A stretch of 7,044 nt of DNA. It comes from Christensenella sp. UBA5394 (lineage in GTDB: Bacteria > Bacillota > Clostridia > Christensenellales > CAG-138). Below are positions 1 to 5,328 of this stretch, piece by piece (the first letter of the stretch is position 1; the number at the start of each line of letters is the position of its first letter). Location of the stretch: the NCBI GenBank assembly GCA_002409725.1, contig DHOI01000144.1, positions 2,479 to 9,522 on the forward strand, read 5' to 3'. The translations under genes were made by a program, and so were the position numbers. A model generated the notes under the pieces. The model was given only the letters and a program-made list of their open reading frames with translations. It was not told the DNA's origin and did not search any database.

Positions 1-15
1 AAACCCTGTAAACTC

Positions 16-41
16 AAAAAAGTGGCCATAGCCACTTTTTT
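16..41. terminator. Bidirectional intrinsic terminator after the first VanW gene
   Basis: The stem GTGGC/GCCAC, with loop CATA, is flanked by six A on the left and six T on the right. Together they form a perfect 11-bp inverted repeat that reads as a terminator on both strands. On the minus strand it lies about 20 nt past the TGA stop of the VanW gene (63-1439), so it should end that transcript. It could also end a plus-strand gene entering from left of the window. Confidence 0.88.
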
Positions 42-62
42 GACACGCTGGGCGCGGCGTAT

Positions 63-1439
63 TCATTGCGCCGCGCCGATGTATTCCTGGGGGAAAACTT
101 GCTGCCCGGAAACCTTGATCAGCCCTTTGATGGAGCGGTATTTATCCTCCGTGACCTGCTCCTTGCGGATGAACTCGCCCTCGGCGCTGTAGTATTCCTT
201 CCAAGTTACGGCGATACAGCCGCGGCGGCTTTTGCGTACCTCCTCCGTTTGGCCCGGGGCAAGGGCAAGGTCTATCGTGTACTCCGTACCCAAATCCGCC
301 AGCGTGGCGGTTTTTTTAGATTTGAGGGAAATGGTCATCCCCTCGGGCAGGGGCCGGCCATAGAGGCGTACGGTGATGGTTTTTGCCTTGGTATCCGCTG
401 TTGCAGAGATTACGACGGGCACTTCCGAGCTGTTCATAAATCGGAAGTTGGGCCCACCGGTGCTGATGGTGGCGTCCCGCCCGGCGGCCACGTAACCTAG
501 CGGCCAGGAATGATGGTAGCGTTCGATCACGGTGAGATCGGCCATCAGCACGGCGTTGTAGAGGGTGGTGGATACCTGGCAGACGCCGCCGCCGTATTCC
601 TGCACATAGGCCCCGTCGAAGATGCCCGTGGCGATCTTCCAGCCGCCTTCCTCATTGCGTGGCCCCAGCGCGGCGTTCATATCGAATTCCTCGCCTGGGG
701 CCAGGAGGGTACCGTCGATGATCGAGGCGGCTTTTTTGATGTTGAACACCCGATCCTTCACGCCATAGGTGCTGCCCGCAAAGGAGGTGGAGAATTTCGA
801 AACAAGCTGCGTATCCAGCCGGGCCTGATCCGCCGTATAGGCGGGGAGCAGCGGCAAGAAAGCGGCCTCCAGCGGCGCGGTATCGCCGGATTGGATGCGG
901 CCCTGCAAAGCCTGCGCGAGGCCGTGCACATCCGCCTGGCGGCCCGCGGCATCCTCTGTAATGATAAAGCGGTCCTCCACCGCGGGATCATAGGAAGCGG
1001 TCGCGTCCAGCGGCTGCACGTTCAGGGATGCGGTGTGCAGGCTGAGAGCGGCCCGGAGGGGCTCAAGCTCCGCATAGGGGGTGCAGGAAAGAGAGCGTGC
1101 CTCGCTCGGCAGGGCGTAGCGGGGCAGGGCAAGGGCGCGAAGCAGCACGGCCTCCGTATCGAAGGCAATGGGCAGGCTGGCTGCGGGGATATCCAGGGTT
1201 CCCTCGCTTGCCAAAATATGATAGCTTTGGGCGGAAAGCGCGGTCTGATGGGCTTCATCCAGCAAAGCCTTAGCATCGCCAGGCGTGAGGCCGGATACGT
1301 CCACCCCGTCTATGCGGATGTTCTCACCCAGGCGCGCACCACTTTCCGCCGCCTCGGCAAGGCTGCCGTAGGCGGGGGCTGCGCAGGCGCAAAAAAGAAA
1401 GGCGAAGGCTGCATAAAGCAAAACAAGGCTACGTTTCAT
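63..1439 (-). CDS. VanW-domain secreted protein (458 aa)
   Basis: This is a surface or secreted protein of the VanW family, whose biochemical role is unknown. The N-terminus has Lys2-Arg3 and a hydrophobic stretch (about 4-19), which looks like a signal peptide with possible cleavage near AYG (23-25). Cys19 is a poor lipobox candidate because Phe is at -3. Residues about 38-60 form a short module (IDGVDVSGL) typical of these proteins. Residues about 150-190 fit the peptidoglycan-binding-like region that often precedes VanW (PF12229 type). The VanW core spans about 216-362 and contains GGGVCQVSTTLY (283-294), HHSWP (309-313) and RDATISTGG (321-329). A G5-like tail follows at about 395-445. The ATG has an AAGGAAG ribosome binding site at a good distance (around 1445-1451). 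The gene diverges from the GntR regulator and is followed by a terminator. The family name comes from vanB-type clusters, but nothing else here suggests glycopeptide resistance. Confidence 0.92.
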   Translation of the reverse strand: MKRSLVLLYAAFAFLFCACAAPAYGSLAEAAESGARLGENIRIDGVDVSGLTPGDAKALLDEAHQTALSAQSYHILASEGTLDIPAASLPIAFDTEAVLLRALALPRYALPSEARSLSCTPYAELEPLRAALSLHTASLNVQPLDATASYDPAVEDRFIITEDAAGRQADVHGLAQALQGRIQSGDTAPLEAAFLPLLPAYTADQARLDTQLVSKFSTSFAGSTYGVKDRVFNIKKAASIIDGTLLAPGEEFDMNAALGPRNEEGGWKIATGIFDGAYVQEYGGGVCQVSTTLYNAVLMADLTVIERYHHSWPLGYVAAGRDATISTGGPNFRFMNSSEVPVVISATADTKAKTITVRLYGRPLPEGMTISLKSKKTATLADLGTEYTIDLALAPGQTEEVRKSRRGCIAVTWKEYYSAEGEFIRKEQVTEDKYRSIKGLIKVSGQQVFPQEYIGAAQ

Positions 1440-1463
1440 GGCGACTTCCTTTGCGGGTGATAT

Positions 1464-1479
1464 CTATCAGTATGCGTAG
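1464..1479. promoter_or_regulatory. Candidate operator, copy 1
   Basis: CTATCAGTATGCGTAG matches the copy at 1534-1549 at 14 of 16 positions. It has a weak dyad, CTA(T)...TAG with TA at the centre. It lies 24 nt upstream of the VanW start codon and 14 bp upstream of the candidate -35 box of the GntR gene. A small inverted repeat (ATGCG, 5 nt, CGCAT; 1472-1486) overlaps it. That it is an operator of the adjacent GntR protein is an inference from position and repetition. Confidence 0.5.
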
Positions 1480-1493
1480 CGCGCATCTTTTTC

Positions 1494-1522
1494 TTGCAAC
1501 ATAGTAGGGGATGGACTACAAT
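1494..1522 (+). promoter_or_regulatory. Candidate sigma-A promoter of the GntR gene
   Basis: A -35 box TTGCAA (1494-1499, 4 of 6 consensus bases) and a -10 box TACAAT (1517-1522, 5 of 6) are separated by exactly 17 bp. Transcription would start near 1529, giving a leader of about 35 nt before the ATG at 1565. The candidate operator copy 2 would then cover about +6 to +21, a position suited to repression. Confidence 0.55.
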
Positions 1523-1527
1523 ATCAA
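1498..1527 (-). promoter_or_regulatory. Candidate promoter of the first VanW gene
   Basis: On the minus strand, TTGATA (1527-1522, 5 of 6 consensus bases) and TATGTT (1503-1498, 4 of 6) are separated by 18 bp, with a likely start near 1491. It overlaps the opposing GntR promoter almost completely, so the two promoters may interfere with each other. The -10 box is weak, so this call is tentative. Confidence 0.35.
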
Positions 1528-1533
1528 TAGACA

Positions 1534-1549
1534 CTATAAGTATGCATAG
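1534..1549. promoter_or_regulatory. Candidate operator, copy 2
   Basis: CTATAAGTATGCATAG is the second copy of the 16-bp repeat, 70 bp from copy 1 centre to centre. It contains the perfect palindrome TATGCATA (1541-1548) and the outer dyad CTAT/ATAG. It ends inside the ribosome binding site AGGAG (1548-1552) of the GntR gene and lies just downstream of that gene's predicted start site, an arrangement typical of autorepression. Confidence 0.5.
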
Positions 1550-1564
1550 GAGCAGAACGTTCGT

Positions 1565-2212
1565 ATGTTTTTTGATATGAGCGATAAACAATCGCTGACT
1601 ACTAAGGTATATAACCATATACGGGACGGCATTCTGGACGGCAGCTATAAGATCGGCGACTATCTGGTTGAAACCAGGCTGGCCGACGAGCTGGAAGTGA
1701 GCCGCACGCCCATTCGGGAGGCGCTTAAGCAGCTGGAGCTGGAGGGCCTTGTGCTGAGTATCCCTAACCGGGGCATGCTGGTGCAGGGTATCAGCGACGA
1801 CGATTTAAACGACATCTATACCATCCGCCTCTTGCTCGAAGGCCAGGCGGCCTGGTGGGCAGCCGAGCGCATCGAGCCGGATCAATTGGATAAGCTGGCC
1901 GAAACGCTGGAATTGATGGAGATGTATACCCGTCGCAACGATGTGGCCCAGTTGGCCCGGCTGGATACCGAATTCCACGACGTGCTCTACAGCGCCGCCA
2001 ACAGCCGCATGCTCAAGCATGTGCTCGCCTCCCTGCATCAAAATGCCCGCAGAGCCCGCAGATCCAGCCTCACCAGCCCGGATCGGCCCCATGATTCCCT
2101 GCTGGAGCACAGGGCGATCTTCCAGGCGCTGGAAGGCCGCAGGCCGGCGGAAGCCAAAGCCGCCATGGAAAAGCACGTGACAAACGCCCACCTCAAATAC
2201 GATACGGAATGA
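1565..2212 (+). CDS. GntR-family transcriptional regulator, FCD (FadR-like) subfamily
   Basis: This is a DNA-binding regulator of 215 aa, the usual length for the subfamily. The N-terminal winged helix-turn-helix covers about residues 10-75, with the recognition-helix signature [10 protein letters not shown] at 45-54. The C-terminal all-helical FCD ligand-binding domain covers about 80-210. It has the metal-site residues expected of the family: Asp134 and His138 (DTEFH), His182 and His204. These domains commonly sense small carboxylates or sugar acids, but the ligand here cannot be read from the sequence. The ATG at 1565 lies 12 nt after AGGAG (1548-1552). A second in-frame ATG at 1577 is 24 nt away and therefore less likely. 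The gene diverges from the first VanW gene and has its own downstream terminator. Two 16-bp repeats in the shared upstream region suggest that it regulates itself and the VanW gene. Confidence 0.93.
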   Translation: MFFDMSDKQSLTTKVYNHIRDGILDGSYKIGDYLVETRLADELEVSRTPIREALKQLELEGLVLSIPNRGMLVQGISDDDLNDIYTIRLLLEGQAAWWAAERIEPDQLDKLAETLELMEMYTRRNDVAQLARLDTEFHDVLYSAANSRMLKHVLASLHQNARRARRSSLTSPDRPHDSLLEHRAIFQALEGRRPAEAKAAMEKHVTNAHLKYDTE

Positions 2213-2218
2213 TGCGGC

Positions 2219-2245
2219 CCCGGTGCGCTCGCATCGGGTTTTCTT
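2219..2245 (+). terminator. Intrinsic terminator of the GntR gene
   Basis: The arms CCCGGTGCG and CGCATCGGG form a 9-bp stem with one G-U pair; the tip probably opens to a GCTC loop. The tract TTTTCTT follows directly. It begins 6 nt after the TGA stop of the GntR gene and separates it from the methyltransferase. Confidence 0.82.
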
Positions 2246-2271
2246 GCCCAAGTTTTTTGAAATACGCTTTG

Positions 2272-2292
2272 GCGGGGAGCTTTGCTTCCCGC
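2272..2292 (+). other. GC-rich hairpin upstream of the methyltransferase
   Basis: GCGGGGAGC and GCTTCCCGC form a 9-bp stem (one G-U pair) around a TTT loop. Outer arms CCAAG (2248-2252) and CTTGG (2292-2296) could close a larger structure. No T-run follows on the plus strand, so it is not a normal terminator for the upstream gene. It sits 35 nt before the methyltransferase start and could be a leader structure. I see no convincing sigma-A promoter between 2246 and 2327. Confidence 0.4.
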
Positions 2293-2316
2293 TTGGCCGG
2301 TTTACGCGGGCGGAGA

Positions 2317-2322
2317 AGGAGG
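2317..2322 (+). promoter_or_regulatory. Ribosome binding site fixing the methyltransferase start
   Basis: A perfect AGGAGG lies 5 nt before the ATG at 2328. This decides the start. The longer in-frame GTG at 2223 lies inside the stem of the GntR terminator and has no Shine-Dalgarno sequence. Confidence 0.85.
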
Positions 2323-2327
2323 AACGC

Positions 2328-3497
2328 ATGGATCGCATACCCTGTTTGGGAGAAAGGCTGACGGTGGTGGGCAGTGGTCGCTTCCTGCTCGAGCGGGCGC
2401 AGGATGCGGCTGAGGCGCTGCTTGGCGATTATGCGGGCCGGGCGCAGCTGATCTACCTGGATCCGCCCTTTGGCACGGGGGATACCTTTACCGCCCGCCT
2501 GGGGCAGGGCAGGGAGAAGATCCAGGTTCCCGCCTATGCGGACGATTTGGGCCAGGCGGATTACCTGTTCATGATGCGGCAGGTGCTGGCGTTGTGCCAT
2601 GTCCTGCTTGCGCCCACGGGATGCCTATACCTGCACATCGACCACCGCATGAGCGCCCATTTGCGGCTGCTGCTGGATGAGATTTTCGGGCCGGCGAATT
2701 TTGTTAACGAGATCATCTGGGCTTATCGTTCGGGGGGGCGCTCCACCCGCCATTTTTCCCGCAAGCATGATAACATCCTGCTCTACCGCAAAAGCAAGAG
2801 CATGTATTTCGATATCCGCGCCGTGGGCAAGCCGCGCGGGCCACAGCGGCGCAACCACATGAAGCGCCTGGTGGATGCGGAGGGTAAGATCAGCTATTCC
2901 ATCCGTGCCGGGGGCAGGGAATATATCTACCATGAGGATGAGCTCATCTACCCTGGAGATGTATGGGACGATATCGAGCACCTGCACCAGCGGGATCCGG
3001 AGCGCACAGGCTACAGCACCCAAAAGCCCGAGGCGCTGCTTGCGCGCATCATCAAGGCCTCCAGCAGGCCGGGCGATCTGGTGATGGATCTCTTCTCGGG
3101 CAGCGGCACCACCGCAGCCGCAGCCGCCCGCTTGGGGCGGCCCTTCGTAGCGGTCGATGCTTCGCCCGTGTCTCTGCTGGTGCTGCGAAAAAGACTGCTC
3201 CTGGCCCAGCAGGAGATCGACCTTTTCTCCCGGCCGGGCGAGGCGTTGCTCAGCTACAGCCTTCAGCCCCCGGAGCTCCCCGCGCCTGCGCTGACGATTG
3301 AGCGGCGGGACCGGGAGGTGCGCGTTTCGCCCCGCGAAGGGGGCCTTGCTTACCTGGCCCTGGGCGAGGTGCGGGAGGGAATCTTCCACCCCCTGGCCTA
3401 CGACCTCGAGCCCACGCCGGGCCGCGCCCTTGCAGCCCCGGCCTATGCCGTGCAGGCTGCGGATATCTTTGGCTCCAGCGGTGTGTGGGCGTTATAG
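2328..3497 (+). CDS. Beta-class DNA methyltransferase (N6-adenine or N4-cytosine), orphan
   Basis: This 389-aa enzyme transfers a methyl group from S-adenosylmethionine to the exocyclic amino group of adenine or cytosine in DNA. The catalytic motif DPPF (motif IV) is at 45-48 in [11 protein letters not shown], and the SAM-binding motif DLFSGSGTT (motif I) is at 254-262. The order IV then I defines the beta class. TQKPE (231-235) precedes motif I as usual. Residues about 120-200 ([22 protein letters not shown]) match the middle part of Mod-like and solitary methyltransferases and may contribute to target recognition. The last 90 or so residues form a less familiar C-terminal segment. There is no endonuclease gene on either side: upstream is a GntR regulator behind a terminator, downstream a gene-free stretch and a convergent aminotransferase. 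It therefore looks like an orphan enzyme with a regulatory or housekeeping role. The recognition sequence and the modified base cannot be told from the sequence. Confidence 0.9.
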   Translation: MDRIPCLGERLTVVGSGRFLLERAQDAAEALLGDYAGRAQLIYLDPPFGTGDTFTARLGQGREKIQVPAYADDLGQADYLFMMRQVLALCHVLLAPTGCLYLHIDHRMSAHLRLLLDEIFGPANFVNEIIWAYRSGGRSTRHFSRKHDNILLYRKSKSMYFDIRAVGKPRGPQRRNHMKRLVDAEGKISYSIRAGGREYIYHEDELIYPGDVWDDIEHLHQRDPERTGYSTQKPEALLARIIKASSRPGDLVMDLFSGSGTTAAAAARLGRPFVAVDASPVSLLVLRKRLLLAQQEIDLFSRPGEALLSYSLQPPELPAPALTIERRDREVRVSPREGGLAYLALGEVREGIFHPLAYDLEPTPGRALAAPAYAVQAADIFGSSGVWAL

Positions 3498-3570
3498 CGG
3501 TATATGGACCCTGCCTTATGGTTACCGTAGGGAAGCGTACTGCAAACCATGGGCTCTACACGACCACCCC

Positions 3571-3650
3571 GGCGCTCCGCGCCATCCCTCCTAGGAGAGT
3601 TGCCACGCCAGAGATTCCCATCCCTAGGGGGTATCCAGAAGGGATGTGGC
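3571..3650. repeat. Palindrome-rich intergenic element, possible interspersed repeat
   Basis: The gene-free stretch 3498-3670 is packed with dyads. These are GGCGC-TCC-GCGCC (3571-3583), the perfect palindrome CTCCTAGGAG (3588-3597), CCCTAGGG (3622-3629), CATCCCT twice (3583-3589 and 3619-3625) facing AGGGATG (3640-3646), and GCCAC (3602-3606) facing GTGGC (3646-3650). Further left, ATGGTT (3517-3522) faces AACCAT (3545-3550). The 9-mer CCTGCCTTA occurs on both sides (3508-3516 and 3653-3661). This layout resembles the palindromic intergenic repeats found in many copies in gut Clostridia genomes. That comparison is from memory and no copy number can be checked here. No terminal inverted repeats or protein-coding content are visible. 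Confidence 0.45.
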
Positions 3651-3670
3651 GGCCTGCCTTAAAAAATCGA

Positions 3671-3702
3671 GAAGGGACGGTGTAAACCGTCCCTTCCCTT
3701 TT
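3671..3702. terminator. Bidirectional terminator between methyltransferase and aminotransferase
   Basis: GAAGGGACGGT and ACCGTCCCTTC form a perfect 11-bp stem with a GTAA loop (3671-3696). On the plus strand CCTTTT follows. On the minus strand a run of six T follows shortly after the stem (complement of 3661-3666). It lies 55 nt past the TAA of the aminotransferase and about 175 nt past the methyltransferase stop, so it can end both convergent transcripts. The minus direction looks stronger. Confidence 0.85.
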
Positions 3703-3750
3703 GAACCACGATCCGCTTCCGAAGAAGCCCGAACCTTGGTCATTTGTAGT

Positions 3751-4941
3751 TTAACGGGCGTTGTATTGGGCGATGCCCATCTTGAGCAGATCCATGGAGC
3801 GCTCGAGATCCTGGCAGTTGAGCACGTAGGCGAAGCGGACTTCATCCACACCCATGCCTGGGGCGCTGTAGAAGCCGGCGCCAGGGGCAAACATCAACGT
3901 TTCGTTATTATCCTGGAACTCGGTGAGCAGCCAGGTCTGGAACTTATCGGTATCGTCGACCGGCAGCTTGGCCATAAGGTAGAAAGCGCCCTGGGGCTCT
4001 TTGCAGACCACGCCGGGGATCTCCAGCAGCTTGCGATAGATGGTATCGCGGCGGTTTTTATATTCCGTGCGCACCGCGTCGAAATAGGTGCGATCCACCT
4101 CGTAGAGGGCGGCGGAGGCGAGCTGATCAAGCGTAGCCACGGAAAGGCGGGCTTGGCAGATCTTTAGCGCGTGCAGCAGCAGCTCTTGATTTTTGGTGAT
4201 GATCGCGCCGATACGCGCACCGCAGGCGCTGAAGCGCTTGGATACGGAATCAATGATAACGGCGTTCTCAGCAATATCCGCATATTGGCCAATGCTTTGG
4301 AGCTGCTCGCCACCGTAAACGAACTCGCGGTAGACCTCGTCGCCAATGAGGAAGAGATTGTGCGCTTTGGCGATATCCGCCATAAGGCGCATTTCTCCGG
4401 GGGTGAGTACCACGCCCGTGGGGTTGCCCGGGTTGGTGATTATGATGGCCTTGGTCCTGGCGGTGATCAGCGGCTCAATCTTTTCGCGGGAGGCAAAGTG
4501 ATAGCCTTCCTCGGGGGTGGTGTGGATAGGTACGATCTTGGCGCCGGTACAGTTGACGAAGGTGTTGTAGTTGGGGTAGAAGGGCTCGGGGATGATAACT
4601 TCGTCGCCTTCATCGAGGATGCAGGTGCATACGATCTGCAGCGCCTCGCTTCCGCCCGTGGTGATGAGGATATCCTCCGTTTCATAAGCGATGCCGATGC
4701 GGGCAAAGTAATCCCTTGTCGCCTGGATCAGCGCAGGGATGCCGGGGCTGGGGGCATATTCGAGCACGGGCTGCTCAAAATTGCGGATCGCCTCGAAGTA
4801 GGCGGGCGGCGTCTCGATATCGGGCTGGCCTATGTTGAGATGGTAGATTTTGATACCCTTTTTATCGTATTCCACCTGATAGGGATAGAATTTGCGGATC
4901 GGGGAAAGTCGGCACCGCTCAATCTTGCCGGAAAAGTCCAT
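3751..4941 (-). CDS. PLP-dependent class I/II aminotransferase (aspartate aminotransferase fold)
   Basis: This 396-aa fold-type I enzyme transfers an amino group between an amino acid and a 2-oxo acid in the cytoplasm, using pyridoxal phosphate. Visible landmarks are IGQPD (37-41) in the substrate-binding N-terminal part, TTGGSEAL (94-101) for phosphate contact, NPGNPTG (170-176), DEVY (201-204; Asp201 should bind the pyridine nitrogen), and SVSKRFSACGARIG (232-245) with the Schiff-base lysine at Lys235. Arg369 (EVRFAYV) is the expected carboxylate-binding residue. The length is normal and nothing is missing. The exact substrate is not readable; aspartate, aromatic or other amino acids remain possible. 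AGGAGG (4953-4958) lies 11 nt before this ATG and 5 nt before an in-frame TTG at 4947. I prefer the ATG, but the TTG start (two residues more) is possible. The gene appears to be a single unit with its own promoter, long leader and terminator. Confidence 0.93.
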   Translation of the reverse strand: MDFSGKIERCRLSPIRKFYPYQVEYDKKGIKIYHLNIGQPDIETPPAYFEAIRNFEQPVLEYAPSPGIPALIQATRDYFARIGIAYETEDILITTGGSEALQIVCTCILDEGDEVIIPEPFYPNYNTFVNCTGAKIVPIHTTPEEGYHFASREKIEPLITARTKAIIITNPGNPTGVVLTPGEMRLMADIAKAHNLFLIGDEVYREFVYGGEQLQSIGQYADIAENAVIIDSVSKRFSACGARIGAIITKNQELLLHALKICQARLSVATLDQLASAALYEVDRTYFDAVRTEYKNRRDTIYRKLLEIPGVVCKEPQGAFYLMAKLPVDDTDKFQTWLLTEFQDNNETLMFAPGAGFYSAPGMGVDEVRFAYVLNCQDLERSMDLLKMGIAQYNAR

Positions 4942-5103
4942 GGGCAAGCTTACCTCCTGGTCGTTGATTTATAGGAAGCATGCCGAGCGCAAAGGTTAAC
5001 GCAACAAATACCGTGATATATATAAATACAGCACGGCTGCTGGGCTTTCGTATGGCGAAAGCGCTATATAAACCCCGAAGGAGAAGCGATCGGCCTTTTT
5101 CTT
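4942..5103 (-). promoter_or_regulatory. Long leader of the aminotransferase mRNA, possible cis-regulatory RNA
   Basis: If transcription starts from the TATAAT at 5110-5115, the leader is about 160 nt. It contains a perfect 7-bp hairpin, GCTTTCG/CGAAAGC (5044-5062). It also has a CCGTG/CACGG stem (5011-5015 with 5032-5036) that competes with CAGC/GCTG (5029-5032 with 5036-5039), so two alternative folds share bases. There is no T-box AGGGTGGNACC motif and I do not recognise any known riboswitch class. No hairpin plus T-run typical of an attenuator is visible. An AT-rich run around 5016-5028 could instead hold a second start site. Confidence 0.35.
4953..4958 (-). promoter_or_regulatory. Ribosome binding site of the aminotransferase
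   Basis: A perfect AGGAGG (minus strand) stands 5 nt before TTG (4947) and 11 nt before ATG (4941). The two starts differ by only two residues. The spacing alone does not decide between them, and ATG is chosen as the more common codon. Confidence 0.8.
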
Positions 5104-5109
5104 AGCTTT

Positions 5110-5118
5110 ATTATATCA
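5110..5118 (-). promoter_or_regulatory. Extended -10 promoter of the aminotransferase gene
   Basis: The minus strand reads TGATATAAT: a perfect -10 box TATAAT (5115-5110) with the TG extension one base upstream. The -35 region at the right distance is poor (TTTATT), which fits an extended -10 promoter. A transcription start near 5103 is expected. The surrounding 5100-5160 is markedly more AT-rich than the rest of the window. Confidence 0.6.
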
Positions 5119-5224
5119 CTATTTTTGCAAGAAATAAAGACATTTAATGCAAAATAACCACAAAGGTAGGCATATGCTTTTGCTAAAACCGGTCAAAAGT
5201 GAAGCGCGCGGGATTTTTTCCACC

Positions 5225-5257
5225 AAAAAGTCTCCGGGCTGAAATTGCCGGAGGCTT
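5225..5257 (-). terminator. Intrinsic terminator downstream of the second VanW gene
   Basis: On the minus strand AAGCCTCCGG pairs with CCGGAGACTT (nine pairs and one C-A mismatch) around a 10-nt loop, and the right arm runs into a TTTTT tract (complement of 5225-5229). It lies about 70 nt past the TAA of the VanW gene and upstream of the aminotransferase promoter, so the two minus-strand genes are probably separate units. Confidence 0.68.
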
Positions 5258-5263
5258 CGGTTT

Positions 5264-5324
5264 CAGCCGGGCTTGCCGGCTGCGCAAACCCGGAAAAGGG
5301 AAAAATGCGCCTGTGCTTTCCGGG
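5264..5324. other. Hairpin cluster downstream of the second VanW gene
   Basis: CAGCCGG-GCTTG-CCGGCTG (5264-5282) is a perfect 7-bp hairpin. CCCGGAAA (5289-5296) pairs perfectly with TTTCCGGG (5317-5324). In addition GCTGAAA (5238-5244) faces TTTCAGC (5261-5267), overlapping the terminator. These may stabilise the 3' end of the VanW mRNA or help terminate it. The remaining gene-free sequence at 5119-5224 holds no recognisable gene or site. Confidence 0.4.
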
Positions 5325-5328
5325 CGGC

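Noticed and set aside
510..1460. Open frame of about 316 codons on the plus strand opposite the first VanW gene
   Set aside because: It is antisense to a well-recognised VanW protein, has no domain signature or ribosome binding site, and its composition is that of a shadow frame in GC-rich DNA.
2223..2327. Extended N-terminus of the methyltransferase from an in-frame GTG at 2223
   Set aside because: The GTG lies inside the terminator stem of the preceding gene and has no ribosome binding site, while the ATG at 2328 has a perfect AGGAGG 5 nt upstream.
2328..3497. Complete restriction-modification system
   Set aside because: No endonuclease or specificity gene is found beside the methyltransferase. 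The flanking genes are a GntR regulator and a convergent aminotransferase.
4171..4974. Open frame of about 267 codons on the plus strand opposite the aminotransferase
   Set aside because: It mirrors a complete aminotransferase with all catalytic motifs. The translated product has no recognisable motif and no upstream Shine-Dalgarno sequence.
5044..5062. Hairpin GCTTTCG/CGAAAGC as a terminator
   Set aside because: No T-run follows the stem on either strand, so it is treated as part of the leader rather than as a terminator.
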